The notes: generated by a model from the letters alone, not told the origin. A DNA stretch of 64,000 nucleotides from Bacteroidaceae bacterium (GCA_017461605.1 JAFTXN010000005.1:167807-231806), one strand, 5' to 3'. Counted from the first letter of the stretch, positions 53,376-63,117 are shown. Numbers and translations are program-made.

Positions 53376-55835
53376 ATGAAAAACATTTGTTTAGTTCTCA
53401 TTGGCGGTTGGCTGTCGCTTTCCGCTTTTTCACAAAACACGGTGTGGTTTGACCAACCCACCTCCCTGAAAGGCCGCGCCACGTGGTATGGTGGTCATCC
53501 CGAGCGCTTCGGGCCGGACAACAAACCTGTGAATGCCGGTGAGGGAGCCTACAACACAGACCCCGAATGGGAGAGCAGTTCACTGCCATTGGGCAATGGC
53601 TCCATCGGTGCCAACGTGATGGGCTCGATAGCCGTGGAACGCTACACGCTCAACGAAAAAACGCTGTGGCGAGGCGGCCCCGGTACGGCCAAGGGCGCAG
53701 CCCACTACTGGAACATGAACAAGCAGTCGGCGCACTTGCTGCCGGAGATACGTCAAGCCTTTGCCGATGGCGATCTGAACAAGGCTTCCCGACTCACGGC
53801 GCAGAACTTCAATAGCCCTGTCCCCTACGAGGCAACCCGTGAGCCCGAATTTCGCTTCGGCTCGTATACCACCCTGGGTGAACTATGCATCGAGACCGGA
53901 CTCTCTCCCGACAACGTGAGCGGCTATCGCAGAGCCTTGTCCATCGATTCGGCAGTGGCAACAGTTTCGTTCGATTACGAAGGAACACACTATGAACGCC
54001 GCACTTTCATCTCTTACCCCGACAATGTGATGGCTGTGCGCTTCAGTGCCGACCGCAAGGCTGCGCAGAATCTCCGCATCGCTTACGACAAGAACCCCGT
54101 TTCTGAAGGATGCTTTTCGCAAGAGGGCGATGGTGGTTTGGTGTTTCGCGGAACATTGGACAACAACGGCATGGCTTATGTGGTGCGGATTGCCGCTCGA
54201 GCCAAGGGTGGGGAAGTGCGCTGCGAGAATGGAGCCATCGTGGTGAAAAATGCCGATGAAGTGGAGATTTTTCTCACAGCCGACACTGATTACAAGCCTA
54301 ACTATGACCCCGATTTCAACGACCCGAAAGCCTACGTGGGAGTTGATCCCGACAAAACCACACGGCAGTGGATGAAGCGAGCCTTGCGCAAGAGTTGGGA
54401 CAAACTCTTCGTTACGCACTACAAGGACTATGCTGAACTCTACGGACGGGTGAAGTTTAATTTGGAAGGTCCTTCTTCCAACCTTCCCACCTATCAGCGG
54501 TTGAAGGCCTATCGTGAGGGAAAAGAGGACAGAGGACTCGAAACACTCTACTATCAGTTCGGACGTTATCTGCTCATTGCTTCGTCGCGTCCGGGCAATC
54601 TGCCGGCCAATCTGCAAGGCATCTGGCACAACAACGTGGACGGTCCGTGGCGTGTGGACTACCACAACAATATCAACCTTCAGATGAACTATTGGCCGGC
54701 CCTGTCGACGCATCTTGAGGAGTGCGCAGAGCCGCTGACCGACTTCATCCGTCTGCTCGAGAAGCCCGGTCGCGTTACAGCCAAGGCCTATTGGGGCGCG
54801 CGTGGTTGGGCTGCCGGAATTTCGGCCAACATCTTCGGATTTACGGCACCCCTGGAGGGGATGGATATGTCGTGGAACTATAATCCGATGGCCGCTTCGT
54901 GGCTGGCTACCCACCTGTGGGAATACTACGACTATACGCGCGACGAACGCTTCTTGCGCGAAACAGCCTATCCACTGATGAAGGGATGTGCAGAGTTCTG
55001 TGAAGATTTTGTGTGGCGCAAGCCCGACGGTGTTTATACCGCAGCACCTTCCACCTCGCCCGAGCATGGACCGATTGACGAGGGAACCACTTTCACACAC
55101 GCTGTAATCCGTGAAATACTGCTGCAAACCATCGATGCGGCCAAGGTGTTGAACGTCGACGCCGATGCTGTGGCACGATGGCAGGAGGTGTTGACACATT
55201 TGGCTCCTTATCGCATCGGGCGCTACGGCCAACTGATGGAATGGAGCCGTGATATTGACGACCCCCAAGACCAACATCGACACGTCAACCATCTCTACGG
55301 ACTTCACCCCGGACACACCATCTCTCCGCTCACCACGCCCGAACTGGCAGAGGCTTCACGCGTCGTGCTCAACCATCGCGGTGACGGAGCTACGGGATGG
55401 AGCATGGGATGGAAACTCAACCAGTGGGCGCGTCTGCATGACGGTAATCGTTCGTACAAACTCTACTCCAATCTGCTGAAGAACGGCACGACCAACAATC
55501 TGTGGGATGTGCATCCTCCTTTCCAGATTGATGGAAATTTCGGAGGCACTGCCGGTGTTACGGAAATGCTGCTGCAGAGTCATGCTGGCTGCATACATCT
55601 GCTCCCCTCGCTTCCCGACGCGTGGGCTGAAGGTAGCATCAGTGGCTTGCGTGCTCGTGGAAATTTCGACGTCGACCTCGCATGGGCTGGTGGTCAGTTG
55701 ACAGAAGTGAAAGTGCTGAGCCAATCAGGTTTGCCTTGCGTTTTGCGATACGGAGAAGATGTGTTGAAGTTTGAAACCAAGAAAGGCAAGACCTATCGTG
55801 TTGCTCTGAAAAACGGAAAGTTGAGTCTTAATTAA
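53376..55835 (+). CDS. Secreted GH95 family alpha-L-fucosidase-like enzyme
   Basis: The 819-aa protein has a signal peptide (ending LSAFSQ). The GH95 N-terminal beta domain has SSLPLGNGSIGANVMG and ERYTLNEKTLWRGG. In the (alpha/alpha)6 barrel are NLPANLQGIWHNN, PSTSPEHGPIDEG and DVHPPFQIDGNFGGTAGV. GH95 enzymes remove alpha-1,2-linked L-fucose, or L-galactose, from host or plant glycans; which one cannot be told here. It is not in a SusC/D locus: flanking genes are housekeeping. It probably acts in the periplasm. Confidence 0.92.
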   Translation: MKNICLVLIGGWLSLSAFSQNTVWFDQPTSLKGRATWYGGHPERFGPDNKPVNAGEGAYNTDPEWESSSLPLGNGSIGANVMGSIAVERYTLNEKTLWRGGPGTAKGAAHYWNMNKQSAHLLPEIRQAFADGDLNKASRLTAQNFNSPVPYEATREPEFRFGSYTTLGELCIETGLSPDNVSGYRRALSIDSAVATVSFDYEGTHYERRTFISYPDNVMAVRFSADRKAAQNLRIAYDKNPVSEGCFSQEGDGGLVFRGTLDNNGMAYVVRIAARAKGGEVRCENGAIVVKNADEVEIFLTADTDYKPNYDPDFNDPKAYVGVDPDKTTRQWMKRALRKSWDKLFVTHYKDYAELYGRVKFNLEGPSSNLPTYQRLKAYREGKEDRGLETLYYQFGRYLLIASSRPGNLPANLQGIWHNNVDGPWRVDYHNNINLQMNYWPALSTHLEECAEPLTDFIRLLEKPGRVTAKAYWGARGWAAGISANIFGFTAPLEGMDMSWNYNPMAASWLATHLWEYYDYTRDERFLRETAYPLMKGCAEFCEDFVWRKPDGVYTAAPSTSPEHGPIDEGTTFTHAVIREILLQTIDAAKVLNVDADAVARWQEVLTHLAPYRIGRYGQLMEWSRDIDDPQDQHRHVNHLYGLHPGHTISPLTTPELAEASRVVLNHRGDGATGWSMGWKLNQWARLHDGNRSYKLYSNLLKNGTTNNLWDVHPPFQIDGNFGGTAGVTEMLLQSHAGCIHLLPSLPDAWAEGSISGLRARGNFDVDLAWAGGQLTEVKVLSQSGLPCVLRYGEDVLKFETKKGKTYRVALKNGKLSLN

Positions 55836-55840
55836 CTATA

Positions 55841-55891
55841 AAGCTTCGGCGAGCATCAGCCCCCATATCGGTGAGATGCTCGCCGAAGCTT
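55841..55891 (+). terminator. Hairpin after the GH95 gene
   Basis: A perfect 17-bp stem, AAGCTTCGGCGAGCATC with its complement (55841-55857, 55875-55891), has a 17-nt loop. The following T-tract is weak. Confidence 0.65.
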
Positions 55892-56005
55892 GAACTTTCT
55901 GAAAACTTTCAGCAAGAACAAGAAAGCAATAAAAACTCTTCAAACCTTGGTGGTATACGTAAAAAATACTATTTTTGCATCGAGCAAACTCAAAGAATGC
56001 TCGTC

Positions 56006-56079
56006 GGACTTGTAGCTCAGTTGGTTAGAGCAACAGACTCATAATCTGGAGGTCCTTGGTTCAAGCCCAAGCTGGTCCA
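56006..56079 (+). tRNA. tRNA with CAT anticodon (elongator Met, or Ile2)
   Basis: Cloverleaf with D arm GCTC/GAGC, anticodon loop CTCATAA (CAT) and T arm CTTGG-TTCAAGC-CCAAG. Two pairs are irregular: U6-U67 in the acceptor and A27-G43 in the anticodon stem. The loop fits elongator Met but also lysidine-type Ile2, so the charging identity is open. CCA is not encoded. Confidence 0.88.
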
Positions 56080-56090
56080 CAGAAATGTAG

Positions 56091-56130
56091 AAGCCGCACA
56101 TGCTGAAATGCTTGTGCGGCTTTCTTGTTT
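56091..56130 (+). terminator. Terminator after the CAT tRNA
   Basis: AAGCCGCACA (56091-56100) pairs with TGTGCGGCTT (56113-56122), followed by TCTTGTTT. Confidence 0.85.
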
Positions 56131-56136
56131 ATAAAA

Positions 56137-56170
56137 ACAGCTCCGAGCTTCTTGCGAGGCTCGGAGCTGT
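56137..56170 (-). terminator. gpmI terminator
   Basis: ACAGCTCCGAGC pairs perfectly with GCTCGGAGCTGT. On the minus strand the stem is followed by TTTTTATAAAC, about 30 nt after the gpmI stop. Confidence 0.85.
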
Positions 56171-56199
56171 GGTTTGTTTGGGTTTTCGCTGTTGTGCAA

Positions 56200-57717
56200 T
56201 CAGTCTTCGATAAGGTCCTTACCGGTCATTTCTGCCGGCTGCGGAAGTCCCATGATGTGCAGGATGCTGGGAGCTACGTCAGCCAGGACGCCGTTTTTCA
56301 CGCGTGCGTTCTTGTTTTCTGTCACGTAGATGAAAGGAACGGGGTTGAGCGAGTGGGCTGTGTTGGGAGTGCCGTCGGGATTTACCGCATTGTCGGCGTT
56401 TCCGTGGTCTGCGATGATGATTGTTTCGTATCCGGTGGCGTTGGCTGCTGTAACCACTTCGGCTACGCATTCATCCACAGCCTTCACAGCTTTCTCGATG
56501 GCAGAATAAATGCCGGTGTGTCCCACCATGTCGCCATTGGCAAAGTTGACTACGATGAAGTCGTATTTGTTTTCCTTGATGGCTGCCACGAGTTTGTCTT
56601 TCACTTCGTAGGCCGACATCTCGGGTTGCAAATCGTAGGTAGGCACTTTGGGAGAAGCTACGAGGATTCTCTCTTCGCCCTCATAGGGGGTTTCGCGTCC
56701 GCCGTTGAAGAAGAAGGTTACGTGTGCGTATTTCTCGGTTTCGGCAGTGTGCAGCTGCGTGAGTCCCTTGCTGCTGAGATATTCGCCGAGTGTGTTTTCG
56801 ACATTCTCTTTGGGGAAGAGGATGTGCACACCGGTGAATGAAGCGTCGTAGGGGGTCATGCAGAAATACTGCAAGCCGGGGATGGTGCTCATTCCGGCTT
56901 CGGGCATATCCTGCTGTGTGAGCACCACGGTGAGTTCCTTGGCGCGGTCGTTGCGATAGTTGAAGAAGATCACTACGTCGCCCTCTTTGATGGTTCCGTC
57001 GACGGAGCTGTTGTGGATGGGAAGTACGAATTCGTCGGTTACCTCGGCATCGTAGCTTTCCTGCATGGCCTGTACCATATCGGTGGCTTGCTTTCCTTTG
57101 CCGTGTACCAGCAGATCATAGGCTTCCTTGACGCGTTCCCAGCGCTTGTCGCGGTCCATGGCGTAGAAACGGCCTACGATGGAGGCGATGGCAGCTCCGT
57201 TGGCGTCGCACACGCCTTGCAGCTGTTCAATAAATCCCTTGCCACTCTTCGGGTCGGTGTCGCGACCGTCCATGAAGCAGTGCACGAAAGTTTTTTCCAG
57301 GCCGTATTCTTTGGAGATTTCAAGGAGCTTGTAGAGGTGGTCGAGTGATGAGTGCACGCCGCCATCAGAGGTCAGTCCCATCAGATGCAGTGCTTTGCCG
57401 TTTTCCTTGGCATAGGTGTAGGCGGCTTTCACTTCGGGATTTTCGAGAATGCTTCCGTCGGCGCAGGCACGGTTGATTTTCACCAGGTCTTGGTAGACGA
57501 TGCGTCCGGCACCGATGTTGAGGTGTCCCACTTCGGAGTTACCCATCTGTCCGTCGGGCAGACCCACGTTTTCGCCGGATGCCTGCAATTCGGAAGAGGG
57601 GTAATCGCGATACAAACTGTCCATGAACGGTGTGGGTGTGCTGTAGATAACGTCACCTTTGGTGTGGTTGCCATGGCCCCAACCGTCAAGAATCATGAGG
57701 AGTGCTTTCTTTCCCAT
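56200..57717 (-). CDS. gpmI: 2,3-bisphosphoglycerate-independent phosphoglycerate mutase
   Basis: The 505-aa enzyme interconverts 3- and 2-phosphoglycerate in glycolysis. It has the alkaline phosphatase-type metal sites: [10 protein letters not shown] at the start, [14 protein letters not shown] with the phosphorylated Ser61, [14 protein letters not shown], and [14 protein letters not shown] near the C-terminus. Full length, no anomalies. A clear promoter was not identified in the 160 nt upstream. Confidence 0.97.
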   Translation of the reverse strand: MGKKALLMILDGWGHGNHTKGDVIYSTPTPFMDSLYRDYPSSELQASGENVGLPDGQMGNSEVGHLNIGAGRIVYQDLVKINRACADGSILENPEVKAAYTYAKENGKALHLMGLTSDGGVHSSLDHLYKLLEISKEYGLEKTFVHCFMDGRDTDPKSGKGFIEQLQGVCDANGAAIASIVGRFYAMDRDKRWERVKEAYDLLVHGKGKQATDMVQAMQESYDAEVTDEFVLPIHNSSVDGTIKEGDVVIFFNYRNDRAKELTVVLTQQDMPEAGMSTIPGLQYFCMTPYDASFTGVHILFPKENVENTLGEYLSSKGLTQLHTAETEKYAHVTFFFNGGRETPYEGEERILVASPKVPTYDLQPEMSAYEVKDKLVAAIKENKYDFIVVNFANGDMVGHTGIYSAIEKAVKAVDECVAEVVTAANATGYETIIIADHGNADNAVNPDGTPNTAHSLNPVPFIYVTENKNARVKNGVLADVAPSILHIMGLPQPAEMTGKDLIED

Positions 57718-57878
57718 AATGTGTATTTATTATTAAATGTGAACCTTGTTGTAAGCATATAGGAATACTACGCAGCGAAAATACACATTTATTTCCGAAA
57801 ACTGTCTTCTTGGGGCCAATCTTCGTGCTGTTGCATGGTGCAGACGGGCTTTCGGGTGGTAAAAGGCAAGTCCGCCTA

Positions 57879-58142
57879 TCATTTTTTTCGACATTGCCAC
57901 ACGGCCACTCCAGCCCATACCACGAGCAGCAAGTGTAGTAGCATAGGCATTTCGGCCGGCATCACAGCGAATGTGCAGGCAATCTGTGCATGCAGCAGAT
58001 GCAGGGCGCGTGTGGGCGGAATGTTTTCCTCGAGCAGGTGGCTGTAGAACTGAGCCAGCGCAAGCACTGCGCGGTTGTTGGTGAGGGAGAACGAACGTGC
58101 AGGAGTTGCTGCTTGAATGGCGGAAGTGTTCATTTTGTTCAT
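57879..58142 (-). CDS. Small single-span membrane protein of unknown function
   Basis: The 87-aa frame has a polar N-terminal half and a C-terminal hydrophobic segment (MPMLLHLLLVVWAGVAVW) ending in a basic tail CRKK. I do not recognise a family. It lies 97 nt downstream of the WYL regulator gene on the same strand. Support is the intact frame and sensible topology; it could still be non-coding. Confidence 0.5.
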   Translation of the reverse strand: MNKMNTSAIQAATPARSFSLTNNRAVLALAQFYSHLLEENIPPTRALHLLHAQIACTFAVMPAEMPMLLHLLLVVWAGVAVWQCRKK

Positions 58143-58239
58143 CGTAGTGTCTTTTAATGGTTAACGAGTTGCCATGTGGCTTCTCGCGTAGGTCAAAGGA
58201 TTACGATGCAAAAATCCGCCTCTTTTGTGACAGCCGATG

Positions 58240-59148
58240 TCAATGTTCGTATTTCTGTGTTAAATCTTTTACTCGGGCGTTGAGCCAGGCCGAGAACTCC
58301 GGCGAATCGACCACTTCGATATCGTCGAAGAGTCCGAGCACAAAGCGTCCCACGCCCTTGAAGCTGCACACCTGTGTGTCGAGCAGCCACCGGCCGTCAT
58401 TGTGCAGCTGGATTTGCTTCTCGGCTTCGGGATGTTCCTCCAGCAGCAGGCTCATGGCCAGATAGCCCAAGAGCAAGCGTACGCGGAAACGGCGTTCGCC
58501 GGAGAAGTGGAACAGGTCGTAATAGAAGGGTTGGTGTTTGTCCTTGTTGCTCCAGAGCAAATCAAGCAGGTCCACACGCTTGGCGCGACTTATCTTGAAC
58601 GTTTTGTTCATGCCAGTTTCCAACTCATAGCAGCGCACCTCGCTGTTTTCCGATAGGAAGAGGTAGGGTTCGACAATGCGGTCGCGCACTTCGCCACTGT
58701 TGGGCGAGGTGTAGTCGCGCAGTATCGCCACGCGCTCCAGGGTGCATGCCTTGTAGAGATTGCTCAGATTATGGGCAATGAGAGCGTCGACGCCATGTCG
58801 GGCCAGCACCTTGAAGTCGTAGAGCGAAGCCAATTTTTCGCGCAACCGACGTATCTGTGGTGACGTGTCATAAACGGAGTTGAGCACCTGGTTGATGGTC
58901 ATGGCCTCGTCCTCGCTGAAATGTGTGTATTCGGTGATTTGACGGAAGAAGGGGGAGTTGTGGTCGATGCGATACTTTGTGCCCTCCTTGATAACGATGA
59001 AGCCCATCTGACGGAACGCGTCGATGTATCTGTATATCGAGCGACGGTTCATGCCGAGCAGTCGGCTGATGTCCTCCACGGTGTATTGCTTGTTTTGCGC
59101 CAGCATCACCATGAGTTTCAGTTGTCGGTCGAATTTTTCCAGTTCCAT
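58240..59148 (-). CDS. HTH/WYL-domain transcriptional regulator
   Basis: The 302-aa protein starts with a winged HTH (YTVEDISRLLGMNRRSIYRYIDAFRQ at about residues 18-45, cut here to its key LGMNRRSIYRYI). A central WYL-type domain follows (AILRDYTSPNSGEVRDR, VEPYLFLSENSEVRCYE, then FKISRAKRVDLLDL). WYL proteins sense ligands, often single-stranded nucleic acid, and regulate transcription. The target genes are unknown. The start MELEKFDRQLK fits the family. Confidence 0.85.
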   Translation of the reverse strand: MELEKFDRQLKLMVMLAQNKQYTVEDISRLLGMNRRSIYRYIDAFRQMGFIVIKEGTKYRIDHNSPFFRQITEYTHFSEDEAMTINQVLNSVYDTSPQIRRLREKLASLYDFKVLARHGVDALIAHNLSNLYKACTLERVAILRDYTSPNSGEVRDRIVEPYLFLSENSEVRCYELETGMNKTFKISRAKRVDLLDLLWSNKDKHQPFYYDLFHFSGERRFRVRLLLGYLAMSLLLEEHPEAEKQIQLHNDGRWLLDTQVCSFKGVGRFVLGLFDDIEVVDSPEFSAWLNARVKDLTQKYEH

Positions 59149-59300
59149 AATCTGTGTGTGACTGTGTGTTTTGTGTTGAGAAGTTTGTGTTCTCTTGATT
59201 TAACGGAGTACAAAGATAACCCCAAATAGGTTATCCGACAAATTTAGTCGGGTGATAATTCCTCGATTGCGGCCTCTCGGGGATCCGTCGGCTTCGGCCG

Positions 59301-59367
59301 AAAACGAACAAGGCGTTCCGAAATTTCTACAAGCACTGCAGAAATTTCGGAACGCCTTGTCTGTTTT
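59301..59367. repeat. Dispersed hairpin repeat, copy 4
   Basis: Two 31-nt arms (59301-59331, 59337-59367) pair with few mismatches around the loop AGCAC. The ends are AAAA and TTTT. It lies between the CYTH gene and the WYL regulator gene. Same family as 72, 11182 and 21318. Confidence 0.92.
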
Positions 59368-59400
59368 GCCTTGTCGCGGAGGCGGATGGTCAGGCCCGAA

Positions 59401-59880
59401 TCATAGTTCTTCGCGCCACTCCTTGAAGGGATGCACGCGGAGGCATGAATTGTAGAAACGCCGGTCGCCCGTTACTTCGCGCCCCAGGAATTCCGGTCGC
59501 TCGTAGGCTTCGTTTTCGTCCGAAAGTTCCACCTCGGCCATCACCAAGCCCTCGTTTTCACCAAAGAATTCGTCCACCTCGAAGGTGTGCTTTCCCACCG
59601 GAACGAGCCAGCGCACCTTGTCGATGATACCGGGTTCGCAGATGCGTAGCAGGGAGAGCGCTTCGTCGAGTGTGATTTCCTTTTCAAACTCATAGCGCGA
59701 CAATCCTCCGGCCGTCGATGGTCCCTTGATGGTGAGGTAGCCTTGGCGGTCGCGGATGCGAACACGCACCGTCCGTCCGCGCTGACTGCTGATGTAGCCT
59801 TGGATGATGCGGCTGTGGGAGGTGGCGCAACTCTTGTAGTCGCCTTCGACCAGAAATTTGCGCTCTATCTCGATGCCCAT
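59401..59880 (-). CDS. CYTH domain protein (triphosphate tunnel metalloenzyme)
   Basis: The 159-aa protein has the CYTH signature ExExK (Glu4, Glu6, Lys8 in MGIEIERKFLV). The alternating charged strands of a tunnel follow (VRVRIRDRQGYLTIKGP, YEFEKEI, HTFEVDEFFG, LVMAEVEL). Relatives act on tripolyphosphate or related substrates. The ATG at 59880 is used; an upstream ATG would overlap the preceding small gene. It is 7 nt after that gene and co-transcribed with prfB. Confidence 0.93.
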   Translation of the reverse strand: MGIEIERKFLVEGDYKSCATSHSRIIQGYISSQRGRTVRVRIRDRQGYLTIKGPSTAGGLSRYEFEKEITLDEALSLLRICEPGIIDKVRWLVPVGKHTFEVDEFFGENEGLVMAEVELSDENEAYERPEFLGREVTGDRRFYNSCLRVHPFKEWREEL

Positions 59881-59887
59881 ACTCGGC

Positions 59888-60034
59888 TTATGCTCCAACG
59901 AGGAAGTAGTAGCCCACCAGGAGAATCACCATGGCGGCAATCAGTCCGATGAAGATACCGTTGACCACACGGCGTGCCTGACGTGCTTCGCGCTCACTGC
60001 GAGCTTTGGCTTTGGCTTTATGTTTTTTGCTCAT
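59888..60034 (-). CDS. 48-aa single-span membrane protein between prfB and CYTH
   Basis: The frame from ATG 60034 to TAA 59888 encodes 48 residues. The first 25 are very basic (MSKKHKAKAKARSEREARQA) and then one hydrophobic helix follows (IFIGLIAAMVILLVGYYFLV). It lies 59 nt after prfB and 7 nt before the CYTH gene. Its compact operon position and positive-inside topology argue for a real gene. Function is unknown. Confidence 0.75.
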   Translation of the reverse strand: MSKKHKAKAKARSEREARQARRVVNGIFIGLIAAMVILLVGYYFLVGA

Positions 60035-60093
60035 AGCTGTAAGGTTTTAAGGATATAAGTTTTTTTGATTTGTAGTAGTCAGTAGAAATATGC

Positions 60094-61215
60094 TTAGGCC
60101 TCGGCATCTTCGCCGGAGAACTCCATGAGATACGCCTTGATGAATCCGTCGATTTTTCCGTCCATTACACCGCCCACGTCGCTCGTCTGGTGTCCTGTGC
60201 GATGGTCTTTCACGCGGCGGTCGTCGAATACGTAGCTTCGAATCTGGCTTCCCCATTCGATTTTCTTCTTTCCGGCTTCGATTTTGGCCTGAGCCGCTTT
60301 TCGTTTCTGCAAGGCCCGGTCGTAGAGTTGTGAGCGGAGCAGTCGCATGGCGTTTTCGCGATTTTCGAGTTGCTTGCGGCTCTCCGTGTTTTCGATGAGG
60401 ATTTCTTCTTCCTCGCCGGTGTCTGGGTCTTTATACTGATAGCGAAGACGTACACCCGTTTCCACCTTGTTCACATTCTGACCGCCGGCTCCTCCGGAGC
60501 GGAACAAGTCCCAGCTGATCTTTGACGGATCCACATACACCTCGATGGTGTCGTCCACAAGGGGAGTGACGAAGACGGAAGCGAAACTGGTCATTCGTTT
60601 GCCCTGTGCATTGTAGGGCGAAACGCGCACCAAGCGATGCACACCGTTCTCCGACTTCAAGAAACCGTAGGCCATTTCTCCCTCAATCTCCATCGTGACG
60701 GTCTTGATGCCGGCCTCGTCGCCTTCCTGCAGGTTGGAGATGATAACCTTGTAGCCCTGTGCTTCGGCATAGCGCATATACATTCGCATGAGCATCGAGG
60801 CCCAGTCCTGACTCTCTGTGCCGCCGGCTCCGGAGTTGATTTTGAGCACGGCATCCATGCTGTCCTCTTCCTGTCGCAGCATGTTCTTCAGTTCAAGGCC
60901 TTCCAGTGCTTCCATGGTCTTGGCATAAGCCTCGTCCACCTCTTCCTCCGTTACCATTTCGTCTTTGTAGAAGTCGAAAGCCAGTTCCAGTTCGTCCACG
61001 AGGAGTTTCACTTCCTTGTATCCGATGATCCACTTTTCCAGGCTTTTCACCTTCTTCATCTGCTCCTCTGCGCGCTTGGCGTCATCCCAGAATCCGGGAT
61101 CCTGCGTGCGGAGTTGCTCTTCTTCGAGTTGTATGGTCTTTGCGTCGATGTCAAGGTAGCGATGCAGGGCTTCTGTGCGATCCTTCGCCGCCTTGAGTTG
61201 TTCAATGGTTATCAT
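60094..61215 (-). CDS. prfB: Peptide chain release factor 2
   Basis: The 373-aa factor has the N-terminal helical domain, the codon-recognition region HRLVRVSPYNAQGKRMTSF and the catalytic GGQ in SGGAGGQNVNKVETG. It terminates at UGA and UAA. The frame is continuous through HRYLDID, where many bacteria have the UGA programmed frameshift, so that autoregulation is absent. The recognition tripeptide reads SPY rather than SPF. The start is MITIEQLKAAK; longer frames upstream are non-homologous. Confidence 0.96.
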   Translation of the reverse strand: MITIEQLKAAKDRTEALHRYLDIDAKTIQLEEEQLRTQDPGFWDDAKRAEEQMKKVKSLEKWIIGYKEVKLLVDELELAFDFYKDEMVTEEEVDEAYAKTMEALEGLELKNMLRQEEDSMDAVLKINSGAGGTESQDWASMLMRMYMRYAEAQGYKVIISNLQEGDEAGIKTVTMEIEGEMAYGFLKSENGVHRLVRVSPYNAQGKRMTSFASVFVTPLVDDTIEVYVDPSKISWDLFRSGGAGGQNVNKVETGVRLRYQYKDPDTGEEEEILIENTESRKQLENRENAMRLLRSQLYDRALQKRKAAQAKIEAGKKKIEWGSQIRSYVFDDRRVKDHRTGHQTSDVGGVMDGKIDGFIKAYLMEFSGEDAEA

Positions 61216-61284
61216 GTGTGTTAAAAATTCTTTTTCGGCGCGAAGGTACAAAAAAACTGCGACCTACGCCCCTCTACACGCCTT

Positions 61285-63117
61285 TCATGCCTTCGGGGTG
61301 TGTTCCTTCTCGGCTTCGGCATATATCTTGTCGATTTCGGCAGCATAGCGTTCGTACACCACGCGGCGTTTCACCTTGAGCGTGTTGGTGAGCTCGCCAT
61401 TCTCGATGCTGAAGGGTTCGGTCAGGAGCAGGAAGCGCTTAATCTTTTCATAGTGTGCCAAGTCCTGCTGCAATGTTTCGATGCGTTCGGCCAGCATCTT
61501 CAGCACGGTGGGTTCCTTGCACAGCACATCGCGGCTGCCCACCAAGATGCCATGCTCATTGGCGTATTGTTCGAGCAATTGATAGTTGGGTACAATCAGT
61601 GCCGACACAAATTTTCGCTCATCGGCCACGATGACAGCCTGCTCGATGTAGCGGTCGATGACCAGCTTCGATTCGATCATCTGCGGTGCAATATATTTTC
61701 CGTTGCTGGTCTTAAACAAGTCCTTGATGCGCTCGGTGAGGAACAGTTCTCCATCCTTGATGTATCCGGCATCACCGGTGTGGAACCACCCATCGGCATC
61801 GATGGCCTCTCGTGTGGCATTCTCCTGTTTGTAGTAGCCCGGTGTGATGGTCTTTCCGCGCAGCAACACTTCGTTGTTCTCGCCGATTTTGATCTCCAGT
61901 CCGTCGATTACGCGTCCCACCGAACCCGGAGTTACCACCTGCTCGTTGCGGTCGCACGACACGGTGGCCGTGCTTTCGGTCAGTCCATACCCCACCACGA
62001 TGTTGAGACCTGCGGCATGCACAAAGCGTTCTACCTCACGCGGCACGGCAGCACCGGCTGTGGGGAAGAAATTGGCACGCTCCAGCCCCAGCTGCTTGCG
62101 TAGCAACTTGATGACGGTACGATTGAAAAACTCGAATTTCATCCGCAGGCTCAGCGGTGGGGTGATGCCCTTGGCCTTGTAGTCCTCCCAGTAGCGACCT
62201 CCCACATTCAGGGCCTCACGGATGAGCTTCCGCAGCACCGGACTGCCGTTCTCCATCTTGTCGAGTACAGCTTGATAAACTTTCTCCCAGAATCGGGGTA
62301 CGGAGCACATACATGTGGGATGCACCTCCTGCATCGATTTCTGCACATCGAGCGGGCGCAGGTTGATGGCAAGGCGTGCACCTTCGGTGAGGCAATGGTA
62401 GGACCAGGCACGCTCGAAGACATGTGTGAAAGGCAGGAAGTTCAGAATAACATCCTCTTCGTTGAGATTGAGCATCATGTCGTGCACGCGGAAAGCTTCG
62501 TAGAACATGCCGCACGTCAGAATCACGCCCTTGCTATTGCCGGTGGTACCACTGGTGTAGAGGATACATGCCCAATCGTCCATCGTCGCCTCCTCCTGTC
62601 GGCGAGCTCTCTCGGTGGCATGCTCGGCCTGTCCGAGTTGCAGGAATTCATCGAAATAGATGGACACCTGGTCCTGCTTGTTCTTCTTGACCTTTCGGTC
62701 GAAGATGATGATTTTCTCCAAATTCGTACAGAGCGAAATGACGCTGAATGCCGTGTCATACTGTTGCTGCTCTCCCACAAAGAGGAAGCGCACGGCTGCA
62801 TCATTCATCATATACGATACCTGTGCGCCGCTGCTTGTGGCATAGAATGGGATGGTGACGGCTCTCACGCCATAAGCTCCGAAGTCCGTATAGAGGCATT
62901 CCGGCTTATTCTGTGAGAAGATGGCAATATTTTCCTGCACTGCCACGCCCAAGGCCAGCAGGGCATGCGATACAGCTGTCACCTTGTCGGCAAAGCTGTT
63001 CCACGACACCGGAACCCATACGTTTTTTTCGTAATCACGATATTGCAGCGCTGTGCGTTCGCCGTAGCGTGCTGCCTGCTCAGGTATCAGTTTTGAAAGA
63101 TGTGCATTGTTTTGCAT
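61285..63117 (-). CDS. AMP-forming long-chain fatty acid-CoA ligase
   Basis: The 610-aa adenylate-forming enzyme has the P-loop YTSGTTGNSKGVIL and VVGYGLTESTATVSC. Further on are FHTGDAGYIKDGELFLTERIKDLFKTSNGKY (cut across motifs A8/A10; keys TGD and RIKD) and a conserved C-terminal lysine region. It belongs to the bacterial FAA1/FadD15-like long-chain ligases, which activate fatty acids for lipid synthesis or degradation. It is upstream of prfB by 69 nt, with its own promoter. Confidence 0.93.
   Translation of the reverse strand: MQNNAHLSKLIPEQAARYGERTALQYRDYEKNVWVPVSWNSFADKVTAVSHALLALGVAVQENIAIFSQNKPECLYTDFGAYGVRAVTIPFYATSSGAQVSYMMNDAAVRFLFVGEQQQYDTAFSVISLCTNLEKIIIFDRKVKKNKQDQVSIYFDEFLQLGQAEHATERARRQEEATMDDWACILYTSGTTGNSKGVILTCGMFYEAFRVHDMMLNLNEEDVILNFLPFTHVFERAWSYHCLTEGARLAINLRPLDVQKSMQEVHPTCMCSVPRFWEKVYQAVLDKMENGSPVLRKLIREALNVGGRYWEDYKAKGITPPLSLRMKFEFFNRTVIKLLRKQLGLERANFFPTAGAAVPREVERFVHAAGLNIVVGYGLTESTATVSCDRNEQVVTPGSVGRVIDGLEIKIGENNEVLLRGKTITPGYYKQENATREAIDADGWFHTGDAGYIKDGELFLTERIKDLFKTSNGKYIAPQMIESKLVIDRYIEQAVIVADERKFVSALIVPNYQLLEQYANEHGILVGSRDVLCKEPTVLKMLAERIETLQQDLAHYEKIKRFLLLTEPFSIENGELTNTLKVKRRVVYERYAAEIDKIYAEAEKEHTPKA

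Noticed and set aside
53883-55316. A 477-codon minus-strand frame opposite the GH95 gene
   Set aside because: The GH95 motifs on the plus strand are unambiguous. The antisense frame has no family features and no promoter.
61100-61215. Programmed +1 frameshift in prfB
   Set aside because: The reading frame is uninterrupted through the region where the UGA slip site normally lies.
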